Of a DNA stretch of 7,280 bases, positions 1-5,989 are shown piece after piece. This DNA comes from Conexibacter sp. (GTDB lineage Bacteria; Actinomycetota; Thermoleophilia; Solirubrobacterales; Solirubrobacteraceae), in NCBI GenBank assembly GCA_025964055.1, contig JAOPZP010000145.1, positions 1 to 7,280 on the forward strand. The letters are read 5' to 3'. A program made the position numbers and the translations under genes. The notes beneath the pieces are model-generated. The model made no database searches and was not told the DNA's origin. It worked only from the letters and a program-made list of their open reading frames with translations. Positions within the stretch are counted from its first letter, which is position 1, and the number at the start of each line of letters is the position of its first letter.

Positions 1-614
1 TCCTCGTGCTGGCGGCCCATGCGGTGCTGGGTCTGCGCGGCGACGCGCTCCACGCGCCCGCCGCCCAGCCAGCGAACGAGATCCAGGTCGTGCGTGGCGA
101 GGTCCTTGACGACCCCGACGTCGCGCACGCGGTCGGGGAACGGTCCGACCCGCTCGGTCGCGACGAGGAACACCTCGCCCAGCTGGCCCTCGCCGACGCG
201 CCGGCGCAGCTCCAGCAGCGCGGGGTTGCAGCGCTCGACGTGGCCGACGGCGCCCAGCAGCCCGGCGTCGGCGACGATCGCGATGATCTCGCGCGCCTCC
301 TCGACGGTCGCGGCCAGCGGCTTCTCGACCAGCACGTGCACGCCCGCGGCGGCCAGCTCCCGCACGGCGGGCAGGTGCTCCTCGGTCGGGACCGCGACCA
401 CGGCGAAGTCCGGCGCGCCGCCCGCCGCGGTCAGCAGCTCGTCGACGGTCGCGAAGACGAGCGCCGGATCGGCGACGGCGGCGAAGCGATCGCCGCCCGG
501 ATCGACGGCGCCCGCGAACCGCATCGACGGATCGGACTGCAGGATGCGGGCGTGATGGCGGCCGATCATGCCCAGGCCGAGCACCGCGCCGCGCAGGGGT
601 TCTTGGCTGCCCAC
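1..614 (-). CDS. Gfo/Idh/MocA-family NAD(P)-dependent oxidoreductase, N-terminal part (cut by window edge)
   Basis: Only the first 204 residues are present; the gene runs off the left edge. A Rossmann fold is visible at the N-terminus, with the dinucleotide-binding motif GLGMIG at residues 13-18 followed by RHHARIL. The family motif EKPLA is at 97-101, with Lys98 as the usual catalytic lysine, and GHVERCNPA is at 124-132. A KDLATHD segment at 170-176 supplies the Asp171/His175 pair of the catalytic site. These features are typical of sugar or inositol dehydrogenases. The GHVERxNP and VKDLATHD signatures resemble the UDP-N-acetylglucosamine 3-dehydrogenase / WbpB-type branch, but the substrate cannot be fixed from half a protein. 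The GTG at 612-614 is the first possible start, because a TAG lies in frame just upstream. The gene begins 29 bases after the purA stop on the same strand, so it is probably the last visible member of the dnaB–purA unit. No strong ribosome-binding site is seen. Confidence 0.9.
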   Translation of the reverse strand, partial: MGSQEPLRGAVLGLGMIGRHHARILQSDPSMRFAGAVDPGGDRFAAVADPALVFATVDELLTAAGGAPDFAVVAVPTEEHLPAVRELAAAGVHVLVEKPLAATVEEAREIIAIVADAGLLGAVGHVERCNPALLELRRRVGEGQLGEVFLVATERVGPFPDRVRDVGVVKDLATHDLDLVRWLGGGRVERVAAQTQHRMGRQHE

Positions 615-643
615 GGCCCGACCAGCCTATCCGGCCGGTGCCC

Positions 644-1972
644 CTAGGCCGACGCGGCGGCCATGGCGTCGGCGGCCAGCGCGGACCCCTTGGCGGCGTC
701 GGTCCAGATGATCTGCTCGCGCCCCGGGCCGACGCCGATCAGCACGATCGGCACGCCGACGGCCTCCTCGACGAAGGCGAGGTACTTGCGCGCGTTCTCG
801 GGCAGGTCGCCGTAGCTGCGGATGTCGGTGAGGTCCTCGGTCCAGCCGGGGAGCTCGGTGTAGACGCCCGTGGCGTGGTGGAGCACCGACTGGTGGTAGG
901 GGAACGTGTCGGTGATGAAGTCCTCGTCGCGCGTCCCGCGGTACTGCGTGCAGACCTTGACGGTGTCGAAGCCGCTGAGGACGTCGAGCTTGGTGACGGC
1001 CAGCGCCGACAGCGAGTTCAGCCGCGCGGCGTAGCGCAGCGCGACGACGTCGAGCCAGCCGGTGCGGCGCGCGCGGCCGGTGGTCGTGCCGAACTCGCCG
1101 CCCTTCTGGCGGATCTCCTCGCCGGTGTCGTCGTGCAGCTCGGAGGGGAACGGACCGGCGCCGACGCGCGTGGCGTAGGCCTTGGTCACCCCCCAGACCT
1201 CGGCGATGTCGCGCGGGCCCACGCCGGCGCCGACGGCCGCGGCGCCCGCGACCGGGTTGCTGGAGGTGACGAACGGATACGTGCCGTGGTCGATGTCCAG
1301 CAGCGCGCCCTGGGCGCCCTCGAAGAGGATGTGCTTGTCCTCGTCCAGCGCGCGCCACGCCAGCGCCGACGTGTCGGCGATGTGCTGCTCGAGGCGGTGG
1401 CCGTAGGTGAGGTACTGCTCGGTCATCGTCTGCAGGTCGATCTCGCGCGCGAAGGGGCGCAGCTGCTGGCGCTTGGGCTCCAGCGCGGCGGCGATCTTCT
1501 TCTTGAGGATCCGCTCGTCGAGCATGTCCTGCACGCGGATGCCGAGGCGGGCGGCCTTGTCGGCGTAGGCCGGGCCGATGCCGCGCTTGGTCGTGCCGAT
1601 GAGGTTCTTGCCCAGCTTCTGCTCGCCCTCCATGTCGAGGAGCAGGTGGTAGGGCATGATCAGGTGCGCGTTGGCGCTGAGCTTCAGGCCGCTGACGTCG
1701 ACGCCGCGGGCGCGCAGGTCGTCGATCTCGGCGGTCAGGACCGCGGGGTCCACGACGACGCCGTTGCCGATGACGCAGGTGCGGCCCGGGTAGAGGATCC
1801 CCGAGGGGATCAGGTGGAACTTCCACGTCTCACCCGCGTGGATGATCGTGTGCCCGGCGTTGTTGCCGCCCTGGAAGCGGACGACCACGTCCGCTCGCTC
1901 GGCGAGGAGGTCGATGACCTTGCCCTTGCCTTCGTCGCCCCACTGGGCGCCAACGATCACTGTGCCTGGCAT
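644..1972 (-). CDS. purA: Adenylosuccinate synthetase (EC 6.3.4.4)
   Basis: PurA condenses IMP with aspartate, using GTP, to give adenylosuccinate, the committed step from IMP to AMP in the cytoplasm. The 442-residue length fits the family (about 430). The N-terminal GTP-binding loop GDEGKGK is at residues 12-18, with the catalytic Asp13. NNAGHT is at 37-42, with the catalytic His41. Both catalytic residues fall at the same numbers as in the E. coli enzyme. Further family blocks are TTKRGIGPAYADKAAR, FEGAQGALLDIDHGTYPFVTSSN and GGEFGTTTGRARRTGWLD, and the C-terminal GVGPGREQIIW is present. The ATG at 1970-1972 places MPGTVIVGAQWGDEGKGK at the expected N-terminus; upstream there is only an A-rich stretch and no clear GGAGG. 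The gene lies 28 bases after the helicase-loader gene, so it is probably co-transcribed with dnaB. A dnaB-like helicase gene near purA is also found in Bacillus, so this link is old. Confidence 0.98.
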   Translation of the reverse strand: MPGTVIVGAQWGDEGKGKVIDLLAERADVVVRFQGGNNAGHTIIHAGETWKFHLIPSGILYPGRTCVIGNGVVVDPAVLTAEIDDLRARGVDVSGLKLSANAHLIMPYHLLLDMEGEQKLGKNLIGTTKRGIGPAYADKAARLGIRVQDMLDERILKKKIAAALEPKRQQLRPFAREIDLQTMTEQYLTYGHRLEQHIADTSALAWRALDEDKHILFEGAQGALLDIDHGTYPFVTSSNPVAGAAAVGAGVGPRDIAEVWGVTKAYATRVGAGPFPSELHDDTGEEIRQKGGEFGTTTGRARRTGWLDVVALRYAARLNSLSALAVTKLDVLSGFDTVKVCTQYRGTRDEDFITDTFPYHQSVLHHATGVYTELPGWTEDLTDIRSYGDLPENARKYLAFVEEAVGVPIVLIGVGPGREQIIWTDAAKGSALAADAMAAASA

Positions 1973-2000
1973 TTCTTGCGGAAGTGTAGGCGGCTGGGCG

Positions 2001-2738
2001 CTACGCCCGGTCCCACGTGACCGGCGAGGCCACCGGATCGGGCTCCTCGACGAGCCCGAAGGTCTGGCGGCGGAGGTCGGCGCCCGTGACGGGCAGCACC
2101 TCGCACATCTCCTCCAGGCGCGAGACCGTGCGCTCGTTGATCTGCTCGGCGAGCTGGTCGCGCTCCAGGTTGGTGGTGATGATCACCGCGCGCTCCTGCT
2201 CGTAGCGGGCGTTGATCATCGCGTAGAGCTGCTCGAGCACCCACGGGCTGGTCTTCTCGGCGCCGACGTCGTCGATGTGCAGCAGGTCGACGCCGGTGAG
2301 CCGGTCCAGCAGCTCGGTGTAGGAGTGCTCGCTGCCGTCGTCGAACGTGGTGCGGATCTCGGCCAGCAGCCGCGGCAGCGAGTAGATCGCCACGGTGCGC
2401 CCGGCGTCGAGCGCCGCCTTGGAGACGAGCATCGCCAACGACGTCTTGCCGGTCCCGACCGGGCCGTAGAGCCAGAGGCCCTCGCCGGCGTCGATCTTGG
2501 CGTCGACGTCGCGGACGTAGCGGCGCACGTAGGAGACGATGCTGTCGCGGATCGTCGTGACGGGCGCGCGGTCGAAGCTCAGGTTGGCGTACTTCTTGGG
2601 GATGACGGCGCTGAGCCCGCGCGCGCGGGCGGTCGCGACGACCTGGGAGCGGCAGCGGCAGTACGACGACGTGCGGGTGTCCTCGTCGACGAGGATGCCG
2701 CTGCCGTCGCAGAGCGAGAAGGGGCAGGTGCGGGCCAT
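2001..2738 (-). CDS. DnaC/DnaI/IstB-type AAA+ ATPase, probable replicative helicase loader
   Basis: This 245-residue AAA+ ATPase has the DnaC/DnaI/IstB domain plan. The N-terminus carries a probable zinc motif: Cys5 and Cys10 followed by a DGSG turn, then Cys27 and Cys29 (CX4C…CXC). The ATPase core has Walker A GPVGTGKT at 92-99, Walker B LLHIDDVG at 152-159 (Asp156/Asp157), a sensor-1 segment IITTN ending at Asn190, and an ERTVSRL segment at 202-208 that could supply the arginine finger. Family members load the hexameric DnaB helicase onto single-stranded DNA or, as IstB, assist transposases. The start ATG is one base after the dnaB stop codon, which implies translational coupling and makes helicase loading much the likelier role. 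There is no IstA or insertion-sequence sequence nearby. The call to AAA+ ATPase is firm; the loader role is inferred from family and context. Confidence 0.92.
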   Translation of the reverse strand: MARTCPFSLCDGSGILVDEDTRTSSYCRCRSQVVATARARGLSAVIPKKYANLSFDRAPVTTIRDSIVSYVRRYVRDVDAKIDAGEGLWLYGPVGTGKTSLAMLVSKAALDAGRTVAIYSLPRLLAEIRTTFDDGSEHSYTELLDRLTGVDLLHIDDVGAEKTSPWVLEQLYAMINARYEQERAVIITTNLERDQLAEQINERTVSRLEEMCEVLPVTGADLRRQTFGLVEEPDPVASPVTWDRA

Positions 2739-2739
2739 G

Positions 2740-4128
2740 CTAGGCGGCCCGCTGGAGGCCGAGGAACCGCGGGTACTCGCCCTGGAAGGTGAGCGGGATC
2801 TCCGCCAGGCCGCCGTTGCGGTGCTTGGCGATGATGAGGTCCGCCTCGCCCGGCCGGTCGGTGTTCTCGTTGTAGTACTCGTCGCGGTAGATGAACATGA
2901 CGAGGTCGGCGTCCTGCTCGATCTGACCGGACTCGCGCAGGTCCGAGAGCATCGGCTTCTTGTCGGTGCGCGACTCGACGCCGCGCGACAGCTGCGAGAG
3001 CGCGATGACCGGCACCTCGAGCTCGCGCGCCAGGATCTTCAGGCCACGCGAGATCTCGCCGATCGCCTGGACGCGGTTGTCGGTGCGCGCGTCGGTCCGC
3101 AGCAGCTGCAGGTAGTCGACGATGACCAGGCCCAGGCCGCCGTACTCGGCCATCGTCTGCTGGTGCAGCCGGCGCGCCTTGGCGCGCATCTCGAGGATCC
3201 CGATGTCGGACGAGTCGTCGACGTAGAGCGGCGCGCGGTCATAGCGCGAGGCGGTCTCCAGGACCCGCTTCCACTTGCGCTCGTCCTTGAGCCGCCCCTT
3301 GCGCAGGTCGTCGCCCTTGATCGAGGCCTGCGACGCGATGAAGCGCTGCGCCAGCTCGGGCTCCGACATCTCCAGGCTGAACAGGGCCACGGGCCGGGGG
3401 CGGTCGACGCTGAGGGCGACGTTTTCCGCGAAGTTGGTCACCAATGCGGATTTCCCCATGGACGGCCGGGCCGCCAGGATGATCATGTTGCCGGGCTGGA
3501 AGCCGCCGGTCAGCTCGTCGAGGTCGTGGAAGCCCGAGGCGGTGCCGGTCAGCGAGCGGCCCTCGGTGGAGAGCTCGTGCCAGCGGTCGAGCTCCTCGTG
3601 GAGGACCTCGCCGACCTTGCGGAAGTCCTTCTGGCGGTCGTCGCGGCCGACCTCGAGCATGGCCTTCTCGGCCTGCTCGACGATGTCGCGGGGCAGCGCC
3701 TCGTGGTTGTGGACCGAGGACTGGATCTCGTAGGTCGCCGTCAGCAGCTTGCGCAGCAGCGACATCTCGCGGACGATCGAGCCGTAGCGGCGCAGGTTGC
3801 CGACCGCGGGCACGGCGGCGGTCAGCGCGTCGATCTCGGCCGGGCCGCCGGCCTCGTCGAGCGCGCCGCGGGCGCGGAGGTGCTCGGTGACCGTGACGAC
3901 GTCGATGGGCTCGCTCTCGTTGTAGAGCGTCAGCATCGACTCGTAGATCAGCTGGTGGCGCTGCCGGTAGAAGTCCTCCGGCCGCAGCCCCTCCTCGATG
4001 ACGTAGGCGTAGTGGACCTTGTCGGAGAGCAGGACGGCGCCCAGCACGGACTGCTCGGCCTCGAGCGAGTGCGGCGGCGCCAGGGCCTGGCCGGAGGTCT
4101 GCGGAGGTGCGTCGGGATAGGCGGCCAC
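2740..4128 (-). CDS. dnaB: Replicative DNA helicase DnaB
   Basis: DnaB is the hexameric 5'-3' helicase that unwinds DNA at the replication fork and binds primase and the loader. The 462 residues match the usual length without an intein. An N-terminal DnaB_N domain starts at PPHSLEAEQSVLGAVLL (18-34), after a short Pro/Ala-rich tail. The RecA-like C-terminal domain has Walker A RPSMGKSA (221-228, Lys226), SLEMS with the catalytic Glu253, Walker B LVIVDYLQLL (334-343, Asp338), the SQLSRGVE loop (378-385), LRESGQIEQDAD (397-408) and KHRNG (435-439), which holds the trans-acting Lys/Arg of the neighbouring subunit. The start is GTG at 4126-4128; no good Shine-Dalgarno precedes it and no ATG lies near. 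It begins the second transcription unit, downstream of a stem-loop that follows rplI, and is coupled to the loader gene with a 1-base gap. Confidence 0.98.
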   Translation of the reverse strand: MAAYPDAPPQTSGQALAPPHSLEAEQSVLGAVLLSDKVHYAYVIEEGLRPEDFYRQRHQLIYESMLTLYNESEPIDVVTVTEHLRARGALDEAGGPAEIDALTAAVPAVGNLRRYGSIVREMSLLRKLLTATYEIQSSVHNHEALPRDIVEQAEKAMLEVGRDDRQKDFRKVGEVLHEELDRWHELSTEGRSLTGTASGFHDLDELTGGFQPGNMIILAARPSMGKSALVTNFAENVALSVDRPRPVALFSLEMSEPELAQRFIASQASIKGDDLRKGRLKDERKWKRVLETASRYDRAPLYVDDSSDIGILEMRAKARRLHQQTMAEYGGLGLVIVDYLQLLRTDARTDNRVQAIGEISRGLKILARELEVPVIALSQLSRGVESRTDKKPMLSDLRESGQIEQDADLVMFIYRDEYYNENTDRPGEADLIIAKHRNGGLAEIPLTFQGEYPRFLGLQRAA

Positions 4129-4228
4129 GAGAGCAGACGAACGTAGCGCGCGCCGAGGCGTTAAGAACGCGGGCTTGCCGCAAACAGAGGAAGAAACGCG
4201 GCGGGCGGGTGGGGCCCGGAACGACGAA

Positions 4229-4248
4229 CGGCGCCCCGTGGGGCGCCG
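4229..4248 (-). terminator. Candidate intrinsic terminator after rplI
   Basis: There is a perfect GC-rich inverted repeat: arms 4229-4237 and 4240-4248, realistically an 8-bp stem with a 4-base loop. It lies 31 bases past the rplI stop. Read on the minus strand it is followed by TTCGTCGTTCC, a modest T-rich tract. It would separate the ribosomal-protein unit from dnaB. The rest of this 151-base gap (4129-4228) should hold the dnaB promoter, but I could not find a convincing -35/-10 pair. The only AT-rich patch reads TTCTTAACG on the minus strand around 4160. Confidence 0.6.
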
Positions 4249-4279
4249 CTCGGTCCAAGCGCTGCGGTGTGGTCGAGGC

Positions 4280-4729
4280 CTAGGCCTCGGAGACCATGAC
4301 CTTGACGGTGGCGGTGACGCCGTCGTTGACCTCGAGGACCACCTGGTAGGTGCCCACGTTCTTGATGGCCTCGTCGAGGTGGATCTTGCGGCGGTCCACG
4401 TCGATGCCGCGGGCCTCCTTGATCGCGTCGGCGATGTCCTGCGTGGTGACCGACCCGAACAGGCGGCCGTCCTCGCCGGCCTGCTGCGAGATCGTCAGCA
4501 CCGTCTTGTTGAGCTGCTCGGCGTACTCGTGCGCCTGCGCGATGCGACCGGCGGTGGCCTTGGTGTAGGCCTCCTGCGTGCGCTCGGCGTCCCGCAGCGC
4601 GCCCTTGGTGGCGGGCGCCGCGAGCTTGCGCGGGATCAGGAAGTTGCGCAGGTAGCCCTTGGAGACGTCGACGACGGCGCCACGGGAGCCGATCCCGTCG
4701 ACGTCCTTGAGGAGGATGGCCTCAGGCAT
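4280..4729 (-). CDS. rplI: 50S ribosomal protein L9
   Basis: L9 binds domain V of 23S rRNA near the base of the L1 stalk and helps keep the reading frame. At 149 residues it has the normal length. The N-terminal rRNA-binding domain shows the family signature: AILLKDVDGIGSRGAVVDVSKGYLRNFLIP (4-33), with GYLRNFLIP at 25-33. An alanine- and charge-rich connecting helix covers about 41-74. The C-terminal domain carries GRLFGSVTTQDIADAI (88-103). The ATG at 4727-4729 is 5 bases after the rpsR stop, so the two genes are co-transcribed and probably coupled. A GGGA element overlapping the end of rpsR may serve as its ribosome-binding site. A stem-loop follows the gene. Confidence 0.98.
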   Translation of the reverse strand: MPEAILLKDVDGIGSRGAVVDVSKGYLRNFLIPRKLAAPATKGALRDAERTQEAYTKATAGRIAQAHEYAEQLNKTVLTISQQAGEDGRLFGSVTTQDIADAIKEARGIDVDRRKIHLDEAIKNVGTYQVVLEVNDGVTATVKVMVSEA

Positions 4730-4734
4730 CGCGA

Positions 4735-5067
4735 CTAGTCCCGCTCCCGATCGCGGTCACGGCCGCGACGGCCGCCGACGCTCTCGGACGCCGGCTCGGC
4801 CGCGTACGGCAGCAGGGCGAGCTCACGGGCGCGCTTGACGGCGCGCGCGATCGCGCTCTGGTGCCGGCGGCAGGCGCCGGTGATGCGACGCGAGCGAATC
4901 TTGCCGCGCTCGGAGACGAACCGGCGCAGGCTGGTCACGTCCTTGTAGTCGACGTGCTCGATCTTGTCCTTGCAGAACGGACAAGGCTTGCGGCGCCCGG
5001 AACCGGGCCCGCCCTTCTTGTCCCTGCGACGAGCCGGCTTGGCCGGGCTCTTCCGCTGCTTGGCCAC
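4735..5067 (-). CDS. rpsR: 30S ribosomal protein S18 (zinc-binding type)
   Basis: S18 binds the central domain of 16S rRNA as a heterodimer with S6, whose gene is in the same cluster. The protein has 110 residues, longer than the typical 75-90 because of a basic N-terminal tail (about 1-28) and an Arg/Asp/Glu tail (99-110) after the conserved core. The core reads KPCPFCKDKIEHVDYKD, then RFVSERGKIRSRRITG, then ACRRHQSAIARAVKRARELALLPY. Cys29, Cys32 and Cys66, with His69 nearby, mark the zinc-binding form of S18. The start is GTG at 5065-5067, supported by AAAGAGGA at 5077-5084, 9 bases upstream. An in-frame ATG at 5212-5214 exists, but the 49 extra codons include rare A/T-ending codons (CTA, GTA, TCA, AGA, ACA) and would bypass this ribosome-binding site, so it was not used. 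Confidence 0.96.
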   Translation of the reverse strand: MAKQRKSPAKPARRRDKKGGPGSGRRKPCPFCKDKIEHVDYKDVTSLRRFVSERGKIRSRRITGACRRHQSAIARAVKRARELALLPYAAEPASESVGGRRGRDRDRERD

Positions 5068-5076
5068 GTGTGTGAG

Positions 5077-5084
5077 TCCTCTTT
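5077..5084 (-). promoter_or_regulatory. Ribosome-binding site deciding the rpsR start
   Basis: On the minus strand this reads AAAGAGGA, 9 bases before the GTG at 5067. It is the clearest Shine-Dalgarno-like element in the 147-base leader and is the reason for choosing GTG over the upstream in-frame ATG at 5214. Confidence 0.7.
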
Positions 5085-5110
5085 GGTGCGATGAAGTCTG
5101 GACGTGCGGA

Positions 5111-5132
5111 CGCGCGCCGACGAGGGCGCGCG
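5111..5132 (-). terminator. Stem-loop in the pentapeptide–rpsR gap (terminator or rpsR leader element)
   Basis: There is a perfect 8-bp inverted repeat (CGCGCGCC / GGCGCGCG, arms 5111-5118 and 5125-5132) with a 6-base loop, 43 bases upstream of the rpsR start. No T-tract follows it on the minus strand. It may therefore be a structure in the rpsR 5' leader rather than a classic terminator for the pentapeptide gene. The surrounding 147-base gap (5068-5214) also holds overlapping short palindromes at 5138-5153, which include CACGTG. No clear promoter was identified. Confidence 0.4.
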
Positions 5133-5214
5133 AAGCCACAGTGTGACACGTGCGCGGCGGTACCGGCCTTCCGCTCGGTAGCGAACGGCTCGGATGGACC
5201 GGATCCGCCGCCAT

Positions 5215-5895
5215 CTAGGCGGGCTCGTCGTCCTCCAGGACCGTGATCCCGAGCGCTGCGGCGAAGGCGCCGGCGCCCGCGACGACGTCGGGCCACGGCA
5301 TCGCGGCGCCCCGCAGGTCGGCGATCGAGCGCAGGCCGTCGAGGCGGCAGCCGTCGAGCTCGACGCGCAGCAGCTGGGCCTGCCCGAACATGGCGCGGGA
5401 GAGGTCGCAGCGCTCGAAGCGCACGTCGCGCATCTGGGTCTGCTCGAGCGAGGCCTCGCGCAGCTCACAGCCGCGCAGGGTGACGCGGTCCAGCCGCGAG
5501 AGCGCCAGGACCGCGAAGTCCAGCCGGCAGTCGACGAACGTGACGTCGCGGATCGAGCTCTCGATGAGCTGAGCGCCGGTGAGGCGGCAGTTGCGCAGGG
5601 TGAGGCGGCCCAGCGCGCCGCCGCGCAGGTCGAGGTTCGCCAGGTCGGCGCCGTCGAGCTCGCAGTCGTGCAGGTGCACGTCGTGCAGATGGGCACCGGC
5701 CAGCGAGCCGCGCACGCGGCAGTCCTCGATGGTGGCCGACCGCGCGACGGTGTCGGCGGGCAGCTGCCCGCTGAGGTCCAGCGCCTCCAGGCGCGCCTCG
5801 TCGGTCAGCGCGAGCGTCGCGAGGTCGGTCGCGACGAGGTCGGGCGGGAGCGTGGGCACCGCTGGCGTGCGGAAGGCGGCGGGGCGGGCGGGCAC
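5215..5895 (-). CDS. Pentapeptide-repeat protein, right-handed quadrilateral beta-helix
   Basis: The protein has 226 residues. From about residue 59 to 187 a hydrophobic residue (mostly Leu) recurs every fifth position, as in ADLxx repeats; examples are CELDGADLANLDLRG and CRLTGAQLIESSI. Four pentapeptides make one coil. Cysteine stands two before the central residue at 78, 103, 123, 143, 163 and 183, plus Cys59, so five of them are exactly 20 apart and would stack on one face. The N-terminal ~58 residues are Pro/Ala-rich. The C-terminus (about 188-226) ends in an Ala-rich helix-like stretch, ALGITVLEDDEPA. No signal peptide is seen. Some relatives (Qnr, MfpA) mimic DNA and bind gyrase, but most have no known role and nothing here proves that activity. 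The GTG at 5893-5895 is preceded by AGGATGG. The upstream reading frame is open into ssb and is a shadow. The gene sits between ssb and rpsR. Confidence 0.9.
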   Translation of the reverse strand: MPARPAAFRTPAVPTLPPDLVATDLATLALTDEARLEALDLSGQLPADTVARSATIEDCRVRGSLAGAHLHDVHLHDCELDGADLANLDLRGGALGRLTLRNCRLTGAQLIESSIRDVTFVDCRLDFAVLALSRLDRVTLRGCELREASLEQTQMRDVRFERCDLSRAMFGQAQLLRVELDGCRLDGLRSIADLRGAAMPWPDVVAGAGAFAAALGITVLEDDEPA

Positions 5896-5913
5896 CCATC
5901 CATCCTGACGACG

Positions 5914-5948
5914 CGAGCCCCCGGTCGCACTGGGCGGCCGGGGGCTCG
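5914..5948 (-). terminator. Strong stem-loop between ssb and the pentapeptide gene
   Basis: There is a perfect 11-bp inverted repeat (CGAGCCCCCGG / CCGGGGGCTCG, arms 5914-5924 and 5938-5948) with a 13-base loop. It lies downstream of ssb and 19 bases before the pentapeptide start. The T-tract of a classic intrinsic terminator is missing on either side, but such stems commonly terminate transcription in high-GC actinobacteria. It could instead attenuate transcription or stabilise the ssb message. Confidence 0.55.
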
Positions 5949-5965
5949 AAGGCGGTGCTGCCAGT

Positions 5966-5985
5966 GCGCGGGCGTTGCCCCGCGC
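5966..5985 (-). terminator. Second stem-loop immediately after ssb
   Basis: A 7-bp perfect inverted repeat (GCGCGGG / CCCGCGC, arms 5966-5972 and 5979-5985) with a 6-base loop starts 4 bases after the ssb stop codon. It forms a tandem pair with the longer stem at 5914-5948. No T-tract follows. Confidence 0.4.
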
Positions 5986-5989
5986 GGGC

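Noticed and set aside
638..2020. Long plus-strand open frame of 460 codons opposite purA
   Set aside because: It is the complement of a clear purA. Long antisense frames are normal in GC-rich DNA, and its product is low-complexity (Val/Ala/Asp/Arg-rich) with no family motif.
2001..2738. IstB transposition helper of an insertion sequence
   Set aside because: There is no istA, no terminal repeats and no target duplication, and the gene is coupled to dnaB by a 1-base gap.
2740..4128. DnaB intein
   Set aside because: DnaB inteins are common in actinobacteria, but the Walker A and later motifs run uninterrupted and the length is normal.
2539..4146. Plus-strand open frame of 535 codons opposite dnaB
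   Set aside because: It is a mirror of the dnaB codon pattern, rich in Leu/Val/Asp/Arg repeats without motifs, and covers a strongly conserved gene.
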